This document shows positions 41,585 to 49,163 of a DNA stretch of 64,000 nucleotides, piece after piece. This DNA comes from Eisenbergiella tayi (GTDB taxonomy: Bacteria > Bacillota > Clostridia > Lachnospirales > Lachnospiraceae). A program made the position numbers and the translations under genes. How positions within the stretch are numbered: the first letter of the stretch is position 1; every line of letters starts with the position of its first letter. The notes below the pieces were generated by a model, which saw only the letters and a list, made by a program, of their open reading frames with translations, was not told where the DNA came from and did no database searches. Location: positions 1,441,234-1,505,233 of the forward strand of contig NZ_MPDJ01000001.1 of NCBI RefSeq assembly GCF_001881565.1. Reading direction: 5' to 3'.

Positions 41585-41663
41585 AGTTTCCCTGTGCTGT
41601 ATTATCGTTTCCTCTGGCCGGGTCTTCCCGGCAGAGGAAACGATAATACAGCACAGGGAAACT
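41585..41663. repeat. 79-bp perfect long hairpin in the kinase leader
   Basis: Arms of 32 bp (41585-41616 and 41632-41663) are perfect inverted copies; the intervening 15 bases form a second hairpin CCGGG-tctt-CCCGG with one bulge. No U-tract follows on the minus side. It lies 28 bp from the kinase start within the 392-bp gap to the divergent AraC gene; the rest of the gap is AT-rich with only the promoter at 41861. Confidence 0.85.
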
Positions 41664-41860
41664 ATGAACGGTAATATTAGCACTATCAACAATTTTTCAA
41701 CCAATACTGAGTTGCAAAAATATAATAGAATTATTATATAACATAATTTACCCCATCACGACAGCTTTTCCTCGGAATATTTTTCTTCTCCGCCTTCAGG
41801 TATCTTTCCAAATAGTGCGTAGATAAAACATTTTCTCTATGGATTCCCCGGAACATTTGG

Positions 41861-41866
41861 TATAAT
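41861..41866 (+). promoter_or_regulatory. Extended -10 promoter of the AraC gene
   Basis: TTTGGTATAAT: consensus TATAAT with a TGn extension; the -35 region is poor. Located 82 bp before the start codon. Confidence 0.55.
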
Positions 41867-41948
41867 TGTAATGCAAAAACAATCTTGTCCATTCAGGTCA
41901 AGAATCTTCTCTCTTTACCTGTTAATCTGATTTACGAAGGAGCACAAC

Positions 41949-42881
41949 ATGCAATGGGAAAAAGTTGAACTAGCGGCCAGAATGCAGAACTACATCCGGG
42001 ATCACTGTATGGATGCGGATTTTACAATGGATGCATTATATGAAGCCGCCGGGTATTCACGGAGACATGCCTGCCGTATTTTTAAGGAGCTTATGGATAA
42101 AACACCGGAAGAATATGTCCGGGCGGTACAGATGACCGCAAGCGCGGAATCTCTGATTAAAACGGATTCCACCATACTGGATATCGCTCTGGATACGGAC
42201 TTTGAAAGCCATGAAGGTTATACGCGGGCTTTTAATAAGCTTTTCGGCACAACTCCGTCCCGTTACCGCCATGGCCAGGTCCCTATTCCGCTTTTTGTTC
42301 AATATCCCATTCAGCATTACTACTCCTATCTAAAACAAAAGGAGATACAAGAAATGGAAAATCAGTCAAACACCCCTCAGGAAAGAGAGAGCTCCCAATC
42401 CATATGCACTGTCACAGTCATCCATAAACCGGCCCGGAAGCTTCTTGTTATGTATGCTCAAAAGGCCCATGATTATTTTTCATTCTGCGAAGAAATGAGC
42501 TGTGAATGGGAAGGACTTTTCAACAGCATTCCCAACCGGCTGGAAACGGCAGCTCTTATGACCCTTCCCCCTTCCCTTCATCCGGAAGGCACCACAGAAA
42601 CCGCTGCCGGAGTGGAACTGCCCGAGGATATAGATATTACAGTACCGGAAGGCTGCACTCTGCTTTCACTGCCTCCCTGCGATTATCTTTATTTCCAGTC
42701 CCCTCCTTATGAAAAGGAAGAGGATTACTGCATTGCCATTGAATCCGTATTTCAGGCAAGCCAGACTTACCGTCCGGAACGTTTCGGCTATGCATATGCG
42801 CCGGAGCTGGCGCCGTCTGTTAATTTCGGTGCGGATACCCTTACCGGAGGGTGTATTGCACTTCCGGTAAAAAAGCTGTAA
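41949..42881 (+). CDS. AraC-family regulator with GyrI-like effector domain
   Basis: A 310-residue regulator. The N-terminal 105 residues are an AraC DNA-binding unit (ALYEAAGYSRRHACRIFKEL and AFNKLFGTTPSRYR), and the rest (from about 150) resembles a GyrI/effector-binding domain for small hydrophobic ligands, the layout of Rob/SoxS-related sensors. The ATG has GAAGGAGCACAAC upstream. It is alone on plus, flanked by a terminator, and may sense drugs or metabolites; target genes are unknown. Confidence 0.87.
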   Translation: MQWEKVELAARMQNYIRDHCMDADFTMDALYEAAGYSRRHACRIFKELMDKTPEEYVRAVQMTASAESLIKTDSTILDIALDTDFESHEGYTRAFNKLFGTTPSRYRHGQVPIPLFVQYPIQHYYSYLKQKEIQEMENQSNTPQERESSQSICTVTVIHKPARKLLVMYAQKAHDYFSFCEEMSCEWEGLFNSIPNRLETAALMTLPPSLHPEGTTETAAGVELPEDIDITVPEGCTLLSLPPCDYLYFQSPPYEKEEDYCIAIESVFQASQTYRPERFGYAYAPELAPSVNFGADTLTGGCIALPVKKL

Positions 42882-42908
42882 AGCCGAAACAGTATGGTTT
42901 CGTTTAAT

Positions 42909-42948
42909 AATACAAAAGACGGCCGTATTCATGGCCGTCTTTTGTATT
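42909..42948. terminator. Bidirectional terminator between AraC and MutS2-like genes
   Basis: A perfect 16-bp stem (42909-42924 and 42933-42948) with an 8-nt loop; the arms carry AAAA/TTTT so the distal end acts as U-tract on both strands. Confidence 0.88.
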
Positions 42949-43014
42949 ACTTAATTATTTAAATAACTATTAGTTTTTTACTTAAAATATTATTGAAATA
43001 TTAATGGTTTCATT

Positions 43015-44985
43015 TTATTTTTCATCTGCTTCCTTCTCATATTTAATTTCCATATCCGGTACATACTTACGTTCCATCTGATGCCTTGCTTTCCTGTTCT
43101 CCACCGTATCAAAAATAATGGAAAAATCATAATCCTCAGGATACATCTGACTGGCGGCTACCTTCAGCTGCAGACGTTTGTAATTTACCAGAAGCTTTCT
43201 TTTCTGAATCTGGACGCCCACATCACCTCTGTCATCTGCCGGGGCAAATACTATTCCCAGCTTACGCTGAGGATACACCATAACGCTGTCCCCAATTTGA
43301 AATCTGCTTTTAATATCTTCCTGCTTGTGTTTTCCGGCTTTCTGTTCCTCTTCCTTAGAACGGATACGGGATATTTTTTTATTTTTCGGGTTTTGCTTTC
43401 TCTCTTTCTGAGTCTCTTCTTTATCTTCCGTTATATCAGGCAGAGCTTTCTTTTCCTGTCCGCCGTTTCCATAAGCAGCTTTCCATGCCATCTGCAGTGT
43501 TTCCTCCGACATTCCCAGCCGTCTGGCAATATAAAAGGCACAGCTTTCACCTGCCTCGCCCAGCTCCAGACGATAGAGCGGCTTCAGGCTTTCCTTATCA
43601 AAAGCCATTCTGGCATTGATAACCCCTTCCGCCCTCTCACCATATTCCTTTACCTCCGGATAATGGGTGGTTACCACAAACAGGCAGCCTTTTCTCCGCA
43701 GCTCTTCCAGCACGGCGACCGCAATGCCCATACCTTCCGCCGGATCGGTCCCTGAGCCAAGTTCATCCAGCAATATCAGGCATTCCTCATCCGCCTTCTC
43801 CAAAATACGGATAATATTCTTTATATGGGAGGAAAAAGTGGACAGATTTTCAGCTATACTCTGTCCGTCCCCGATATCACAGAAAACATCCGCATTCATG
43901 GCCAAATTCGCATCTTCACAGGGAATATGCAGACCGCAGCAGGCCATAACCGACAGCAGGCCTATCGTTTTCAGGGCAACTGTTTTTCCTCCTGTATTAG
44001 GTCCCGTAATTATAACGCCTTTTGTATCCCCTCCGAATTCTATATTCAAGGGTACCGTACTTTCACTTTTCAGAAGGGGATGCTTTCCGTTTCTGATTTT
44101 TATATAACGCCTGGTATTCAGTGCCGGTTCCCTGGCCTCCATGCCGGCGCTCAGCTTTCCTTTGGCAAATACATAATCCAGCTCTTCCATATATTCCAGG
44201 TTTATTGTAATGGCCTCCCGGTTATCCTCCACCAGCGCGGACAGGGTATACAGAATAATCTTAACTTCATTTTCTTCTTCTGTTTCCAGATGATTTATTT
44301 CCTCACGGAGTTTGGAAACTGCTGCCGGTTCAATAAAGAAAGTAGTCCCGGTGGAGGAAGCATCCACTACCGTACCAGGGAATTTATTTTTATATTCCTT
44401 TTTAACAGGAAGGGTATAATGGCCGTTTCTGTTGGAAACAAAGCTTTCGGAAAAGTAACTTTTCGAGCTGCGCAGCATGGAATCCAGTTTTGCCCTTATC
44501 TGCTCTTCCGCCTGGTTTTTTCTCTGCCGTATGCTTCGCAGGGTTTTGCTGGCATAATCATCCACCCTTCCCCCACGGATGCAGCGTTCAATTTCGTCCT
44601 GAAGATGGGAAAGATCCTGAAGACCGGCCGCAAAGCCTGCCAGTCCCGGCGCAAGCTCTCTGCATCTTTGCAGATATCTCACAAGGCGTATGGACATCAC
44701 TGCAAATTGGCGGATTTCCTCCAGCTGATCCGGATTGAGCAGGATGCCCGCCTGTGCCTCCTGTATTGTTTTCCGTATACCCTCGGTTTCTGAAAAAGGA
44801 GGATTTCCAAAAGCATCCAGAACTCGTCTTCCCTCCGTGGTTTCACGTACAGCCGCCTCCGCTCTTGTCTGATCCAGATAAGGTTTCAGCGCTTCCAGTC
44901 GTTCTCTTGCCTTTTCCGTCATGGCATACGCCTTTAACATTTCTTTTATCTGCTGAAATTCCAGCATTTCATTCATATCATTCAT
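43015..44985 (-). CDS. MutS2-like ATPase lacking the Smr domain
   Basis: A 656-residue MutS-family protein of the MutS2 branch. Core and clamp domains precede an ATPase with Walker A GPNTGGKT (328-335), Walker B LILLDE (403-408) and the STFSSH signature (382-387). A KOW-like segment (about residues 565-610) follows, but the C-terminal Smr nuclease domain (LDLRG type) of full MutS2 (about 780-790 residues) is missing; the chain ends in charged residues. MutS2 of Bacillus acts on collided ribosomes and recombination. The ATG has GGAG 12 nt upstream, overlapping a small upstream ORF. A regulated leader precedes it. Confidence 0.92.
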   Translation of the reverse strand: MNDMNEMLEFQQIKEMLKAYAMTEKARERLEALKPYLDQTRAEAAVRETTEGRRVLDAFGNPPFSETEGIRKTIQEAQAGILLNPDQLEEIRQFAVMSIRLVRYLQRCRELAPGLAGFAAGLQDLSHLQDEIERCIRGGRVDDYASKTLRSIRQRKNQAEEQIRAKLDSMLRSSKSYFSESFVSNRNGHYTLPVKKEYKNKFPGTVVDASSTGTTFFIEPAAVSKLREEINHLETEEENEVKIILYTLSALVEDNREAITINLEYMEELDYVFAKGKLSAGMEAREPALNTRRYIKIRNGKHPLLKSESTVPLNIEFGGDTKGVIITGPNTGGKTVALKTIGLLSVMACCGLHIPCEDANLAMNADVFCDIGDGQSIAENLSTFSSHIKNIIRILEKADEECLILLDELGSGTDPAEGMGIAVAVLEELRRKGCLFVVTTHYPEVKEYGERAEGVINARMAFDKESLKPLYRLELGEAGESCAFYIARRLGMSEETLQMAWKAAYGNGGQEKKALPDITEDKEETQKERKQNPKNKKISRIRSKEEEQKAGKHKQEDIKSRFQIGDSVMVYPQRKLGIVFAPADDRGDVGVQIQKRKLLVNYKRLQLKVAASQMYPEDYDFSIIFDTVENRKARHQMERKYVPDMEIKYEKEADEK

Positions 44986-45051
44986 TTATTCTATTCTCTC
45001 CAGATTTATAATTTTCATTTTCATTGTTCCTTACTGAGGAAGCCATAAACG

Positions 45052-45085
45052 TAAAAATCCACAGGGTCAGACTTACCCTGTGGAT
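45052..45085 (-). terminator. Leader terminator 2 of MutS2-like gene
   Basis: A perfect 11-bp stem ATCCACAGGGT/ACCCTGTGGAT with a 7-nt loop, then TTTTTA on minus, 67 bp before the MutS2-like start. Confidence 0.8.
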
Positions 45086-45130
45086 CTCCATAATAACCCG
45101 GATATTAATCCTGTCCGGGAGCCTGTTGCC

Positions 45131-45152
45131 ATATGCCGTCCGCACGGCATAT
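45131..45152 (-). repeat. Hairpin between the two leader terminators
   Basis: A perfect 9-bp stem ATATGCCGT-ccgc-ACGGCATAT without U-tract. Its GGCAT word is shared with terminator 1, so the two could pair in alternative ways. Confidence 0.7.
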
Positions 45153-45154
45153 AA

Positions 45155-45189
45155 CAAAAAGGGCATAATCCCGCAAGCAGGATTATGCC
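45155..45189 (-). terminator. Leader terminator 1 of MutS2-like gene
   Basis: A perfect 10-bp stem GGCATAATCC/GGATTATGCC with an 8-nt loop, followed on minus by CTTTTTG. Confidence 0.82.
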
Positions 45190-45292
45190 GTCATAAAGAT
45201 AACAGTATCTGTAAACGCAGCCTGTTCGGAAATCCATCAGGGCAGACTTACAGAAGGAAAGCCGAAACCATCTCTCCGCTTCTGCCTGATCG

Positions 45293-45331
45293 CTATTTGC
45301 TTATCTTCCTCACATTGACTGCAATTAACAC
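45293..45331 (-). CDS. Possible leader peptide MLIAVNVRKISK
   Basis: A 12-codon ORF with a GTG start, AGAGAGG 7 nt upstream and a TAG stop, beginning about 25 nt after the expected transcription start and 100 nt before terminator 1. The basic RK pair and its position fit a ribosome-stalling leader peptide. No homolog is known to me; translation is unproven. Confidence 0.4.
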   Translation of the reverse strand: MLIAVNVRKISK

Positions 45332-45361
45332 AAAAATACCTCTCTTTCTTTTACTGCACTA

Positions 45362-45390
45362 ATAATAACAAGGGGAAAGGGATTTGTCAA
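45362..45390 (-). promoter_or_regulatory. Strong promoter of the MutS2-like leader
   Basis: TTGACA (45385-45390), 17-nt spacer, TATTAT (45362-45367) on the minus strand, just past the HlyD-like stop. The transcript would run through the leader ORF, two terminators and three hairpins (a 425-bp gap in all) before the MutS2-like gene. Confidence 0.75.
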
Positions 45391-45410
45391 AAGATTTTTT
45401 TACCAATAAC

Positions 45411-47312
45411 TTATTGTTTCCCATACCTCACCACCTTCCCTTCCGAAAGCTCCTTCGTAGAATCCACCACAATCTCCGTTTCCGCATCTATGGCTCCTTC
45501 TTCAATGGAAGCATATTTATTATTCTTATCCCGCACATTCACATCCACCCGGCTTACCGCCAGTTCCTCTCCCAGGATTCCCTGCTGCTTTCTAAGCACA
45601 TAAATATAATATCGTTCATTTTCACTGTGAAGTGCTTTTGCCGGTATGGTTATCGGATAGCTTTCCGACTGGGAGGACGCCACAAGAGTTCCGCTTTGCC
45701 CTACTGTTCCAACACCTTCGGGAAGGTAAACAACAGCCTCATAGCTTCCCGGCATGCTTTCACTTTCCGCAATGAAAGCAACCTGCGCCTGTACTGTTTT
45801 TCCGCTGTTTCCCAGCTTAAGCGTTACCGTATCTTCTATATCCACATACTTTTTTTCTTCTTTGGTAAGGATAACACGGAATTTCAGACTTTCATCCAAA
45901 TCCGCCAGCACAATTGATGCTCCCTGGGGTATGATTTCTCCGGGTGAAATTTTAATTTTAGTTACAATACCATTATCTTCCCCGAAAACCTGTCCCCCGT
46001 TATTTTCCAGCTGTGTATACTTTTTCAGAATTTCTTTCCTGTAGGTGATCTCCATCTGATTCATTTCTATCGTCAGATCAGGATCCCCATTGAGATTGGA
46101 ATCCTCCACCTTACGCTTTGCTTCCAGCATGGCATCCAGCTTATCCCAGACACTGTTCTCCTGATCCTGTTTGGCACTGTCCACAGAATCCTCCAGGCTT
46201 TTTTTGGTGCTCTTCCAGTTATCCCAGGCAGAATCTTCCCCTGTATAATCCGGCTTTGTCTTCGCATCCACATCGCCTTTTGCAAGCTCATCCTCTATTT
46301 CTTTCAGCCTTTTCTGCGCGTTTTCTCTTCTGGATACGGCCGCTTTCAGCGCTTCCTCCAGTTTTTCCCTTTCCGGGTCATTGTTATTTCCATTATTTCC
46401 GGAATTATTGTCACCGGAATCCTGGGACTGTCCGCTGCCCTGATTTCCTCCGGAAGAATTATCATCTGAGTTTTCATTGTCTGTACTGCCTCCGGTATCA
46501 TTACCGCTTACATCCCCTTCCGCAGCCGGAGCGGCACTGCTCTCCTGCTGCTGACTTTCTTCGGGCGCCGCCTGGCCCCCATCTGTCCCGGATCCCGTAT
46601 TGCCGCTGCTGCCATGGGCCGCAATATAGTCATCCAAAGCTTTCTGTGCCGCCTCTTCCGCAGATTTTGCAGACTCCAGTTCAGAAGATGCACTAATCTG
46701 CTGCTTCTGCAGATCCTTCATTCGGCTTTCCCAATCCGTATATTCCTGTTTTTTATTATTTCTGTCCTCATCGGAGGTCTGTTTCGGCTGGTTGTTTAGA
46801 TGATCATTCAGCTTTTCCTCCGCCTTTGCCACGGAATCCCCTGCCTGTTCGATTTTACGGTTTTCTTCCGTATCTGCGAGCGCATAATCCTCAAGGGAAC
46901 GGTTCTGGTTCAGCAGATCCTTTTGCGCATCGAGTTCTTTTTGCTGCCGTGCCTGTTCATTACTCATTTCCAGTTTTTTAATGGCAAGTTCCTGCTCGGC
47001 TATCTTCTCCTTGAGATCCTCCTGATCCACATCAAACAACAGTGTATTCTCGGAAACACTGTCTCCGAGATCGACGTAAATTTGATTTACTTTCAGTCCG
47101 CTCACCGCATCTACCGCAAGCTCTCTGCCCGCAGTGATATTTCCCGCCGCTTCCACCGTATGCCCGATGGCTCTTTTTTCCGGAACAGCCGTTTCCACCT
47201 GCGGAAGGCTGGCCCCATATATCCCTTTGGAAAGCAGGGTGCATAAAAACATAATTCCAAAGAATATGCAGCCTGCAATAAGAATTTTTTTCTTTTTCCG
47301 TATAAAATCCAT
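45411..47312 (-). CDS. HlyD/MFP-like periplasmic-adaptor-type protein
   Basis: A 633-residue exported protein with one N-terminal membrane helix (about 10-27), a barrel/lipoyl-like half-motif (ITAGRELAVDAVSGLKVNQIYVDLGDSV), long coiled-coil arms (about 100-230 and 315-440), and a Gly/Ser/Asn/Asp-rich spacer (233-313) interrupting the hairpin. The second lipoyl and beta-barrel half follows (GIVTKIKISPGEIIPQGASIV). Such adaptors normally serve efflux pumps; here it is the last gene of an importer-type operon, 40 bp after a MalG-type permease. No efflux ABC or RND gene is nearby. Confidence 0.85.
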   Translation of the reverse strand: MDFIRKKKKILIAGCIFFGIMFLCTLLSKGIYGASLPQVETAVPEKRAIGHTVEAAGNITAGRELAVDAVSGLKVNQIYVDLGDSVSENTLLFDVDQEDLKEKIAEQELAIKKLEMSNEQARQQKELDAQKDLLNQNRSLEDYALADTEENRKIEQAGDSVAKAEEKLNDHLNNQPKQTSDEDRNNKKQEYTDWESRMKDLQKQQISASSELESAKSAEEAAQKALDDYIAAHGSSGNTGSGTDGGQAAPEESQQQESSAAPAAEGDVSGNDTGGSTDNENSDDNSSGGNQGSGQSQDSGDNNSGNNGNNNDPEREKLEEALKAAVSRRENAQKRLKEIEDELAKGDVDAKTKPDYTGEDSAWDNWKSTKKSLEDSVDSAKQDQENSVWDKLDAMLEAKRKVEDSNLNGDPDLTIEMNQMEITYRKEILKKYTQLENNGGQVFGEDNGIVTKIKISPGEIIPQGASIVLADLDESLKFRVILTKEEKKYVDIEDTVTLKLGNSGKTVQAQVAFIAESESMPGSYEAVVYLPEGVGTVGQSGTLVASSQSESYPITIPAKALHSENERYYIYVLRKQQGILGEELAVSRVDVNVRDKNNKYASIEEGAIDAETEIVVDSTKELSEGKVVRYGKQ

Positions 47313-47352
47313 GATATTTCTCCTGTTCCTCTTTCATCTCCGTCCGGAAAAT

Positions 47353-48273
47353 CTATTCCTTCAGCCCGCTCATCGCAATTCCCTGCTCCAGATAATCCTG
47401 TCCCAGGAGGAAAATAAAAAGGGCAGGAATCAGAGTGACCACTGATGCCGCGAAAGCAAATCCGGCCTGGTTCAGCCCTATTTCAGGAAGATACAGGGAG
47501 AGAGGCCAGAGCGCCTTGTTTTTCAGAAAGGTAAGCGGCTGTTCAATCATATTCCAATATTCCAAAAATCCCAGGACGAACGCGGACAGAATTCCCGATG
47601 AACCCAGGGGCAGTCCTATCATTACAAACAGCCTGAGTTCCCCCGCTCCATCCATTCTCCCCGCCTCCAGCAGACCCGGATGAACACCTCGGAACCCCCG
47701 GTAGATAAGGAATACGGGAAACGTGGAAAATATCGCCGGAAGGATCACCGCCCCCTGGGTGTCAAGCATATGCAGTCTGTCCAGTACCAGGTAGGAGGAA
47801 AGCATGGTCACCTGAAAAGGCATCAGCATAAGTACAATATAGAGCGTAAACAAAATTTTCCGGAATGGAAACTTATATACTGCAAAGGCCCAGGCTGCCG
47901 GAACCGAAACCAAAAGCTGTCCTGCCAGAATCAGAAGCACCATTTTTATTGAGTTCCAGAAAAGCATAAAAAACTGAGGAGAATAAAATAAGAGTTTCCG
48001 AAATGATGCAAACGTGGGGAACTCCGGAATGAAGTCCCATGATATAAATCCGCTTCCTTCCAGGAGGGCCGGTTTCAGCGCCTGGGTCAATTCATAATCT
48101 CCGGTTATGGAACCGGATAACAGCAGCAAAACAGGGGAACAGAGAAAAAGCCCGATCAGGACAAGCAATGCATAAATAACTATTTCCCGCATTTTCCTGA
48201 AGATACGGCCCGCTGCACGTTTCAGCTTCCTTCTTTTTCCCTGATGTCCATATAAAAATCCCGTCATCGTCAA
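47353..48273 (-). CDS. Carbohydrate ABC permease, MalG type
   Basis: A 306-residue permease with a basic N-terminal stretch of about 28 residues, about six membrane segments and EAA loop LLEAGRMDGAGELRLFVMIG, in which the second Ala is Gly. The C-terminus (YLEQGIAMSGLKE) fits the MalG group. It overlaps its MalF-type partner by 4 nt (ATGA). It belongs to the operon with the beta-propeller binding protein and the HlyD-like adaptor. Confidence 0.92.
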   Translation of the reverse strand: MTMTGFLYGHQGKRRKLKRAAGRIFRKMREIVIYALLVLIGLFLCSPVLLLLSGSITGDYELTQALKPALLEGSGFISWDFIPEFPTFASFRKLLFYSPQFFMLFWNSIKMVLLILAGQLLVSVPAAWAFAVYKFPFRKILFTLYIVLMLMPFQVTMLSSYLVLDRLHMLDTQGAVILPAIFSTFPVFLIYRGFRGVHPGLLEAGRMDGAGELRLFVMIGLPLGSSGILSAFVLGFLEYWNMIEQPLTFLKNKALWPLSLYLPEIGLNQAGFAFAASVVTLIPALFIFLLGQDYLEQGIAMSGLKE

Positions 48274-49157
48274 TCTCCTTCATCCCACAGCTTCTGCAGC
48301 AGCATAATTGCGGCAAATAACAGCAGCCCCATACATACCGCCGCTGCCGCCATTTTGTCAAAATCCATCTTGGTAAACCAGTTGTTAAACAAATGCTGAA
48401 GCAGATACATGCTTTCATCCGGATAGGAGCCCGCTACCAGATACGCCTCCCGGAATGCCTTAAACGTATTCAAAAAGGAGAGCACTGTTATGGTATATAA
48501 AACCGGCTTCAGGTTAGGCATAATAATTCTTATAAAGCATTTCCATTCTCCCGCACCGTCCACCCGTGCCGCTTCCCGCACTTCCTCAGATATGGAAAGA
48601 ATGCCTGTCAGCCACAGCACAACCGTATATCCAAGGTTTTTCCATATGTAGCTGAAAACCAACACCCAGAAGGCGGCAGCTGTCCCCATATAGTCTGTCT
48701 GAAAAACCGTTGCTGCTTCCACAAGACCCATGCCGGCCAGCCTTTCGGAAAGACTGGTCAGCGCAAGGTTAAGAAAACCCTGTTTATCAAATACAAGCTT
48801 CCAGATGAGTACTACCGTAGCCGCCGGTATGGCCATGGGGAACAAAAAAGCGGATTTAAGGAAGCGGATCCGGGGAAAACGGCTTAAAAAATAAGCAATG
48901 ATAAGTCCCAGCCCTATCAGCAGCGGCAGGCATACCAGAATAAACCGCGCCGTATTTCCTGCCGCCATCCGGAAGGCCCTTGTCTCAAAGACCATTTTAT
49001 AGTTCTCAAAGCCTCTGAATTCTCCGGTTACTGCCGTAACAAAGGATCGTCTGACCACATCTGCAAAGGGCGCCAATACAAACAGGGTCACTCCCAGGAA
49101 GCTGGGCAGCAGGAAAAAAAGATATGCGGATTTTCTTTTCTTTCTTCTTTTTCTCAT
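48270..49157 (-). CDS. Carbohydrate ABC permease, MalF type
   Basis: A 295-residue permease with a very basic N-terminus (MRKRRKKRK), about six membrane segments and EAA loop VREAARVDGAGEWKCFIRII. It begins 6 bp after the propeller/binding-protein stop and overlaps the MalG-type gene, so the three are translated as a block. Confidence 0.92.
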   Translation of the reverse strand: MRKRRKKRKSAYLFFLLPSFLGVTLFVLAPFADVVRRSFVTAVTGEFRGFENYKMVFETRAFRMAAGNTARFILVCLPLLIGLGLIIAYFLSRFPRIRFLKSAFLFPMAIPAATVVLIWKLVFDKQGFLNLALTSLSERLAGMGLVEAATVFQTDYMGTAAAFWVLVFSYIWKNLGYTVVLWLTGILSISEEVREAARVDGAGEWKCFIRIIMPNLKPVLYTITVLSFLNTFKAFREAYLVAGSYPDESMYLLQHLFNNWFTKMDFDKMAAAAVCMGLLLFAAIMLLQKLWDEGD

Positions 49158-49163
49158 TTTCTT

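Noticed and set aside
44978..45166. 62-codon frame on minus before the MutS2-like gene
   Set aside because: Only the last 22 codons from ATG 45046 could be a short upstream ORF; the rest reads through both hairpins, so it was not listed as a gene.
45024..45362. 112-codon frame on plus in the MutS2-like leader
   Set aside because: It crosses both terminators and the hairpin and has no ribosome site; some self-similarity in this region (aaacg...cagggYcagacttac at about 45047-45075 and 45211-45251) looks like diverged leader repeats rather than coding sequence.
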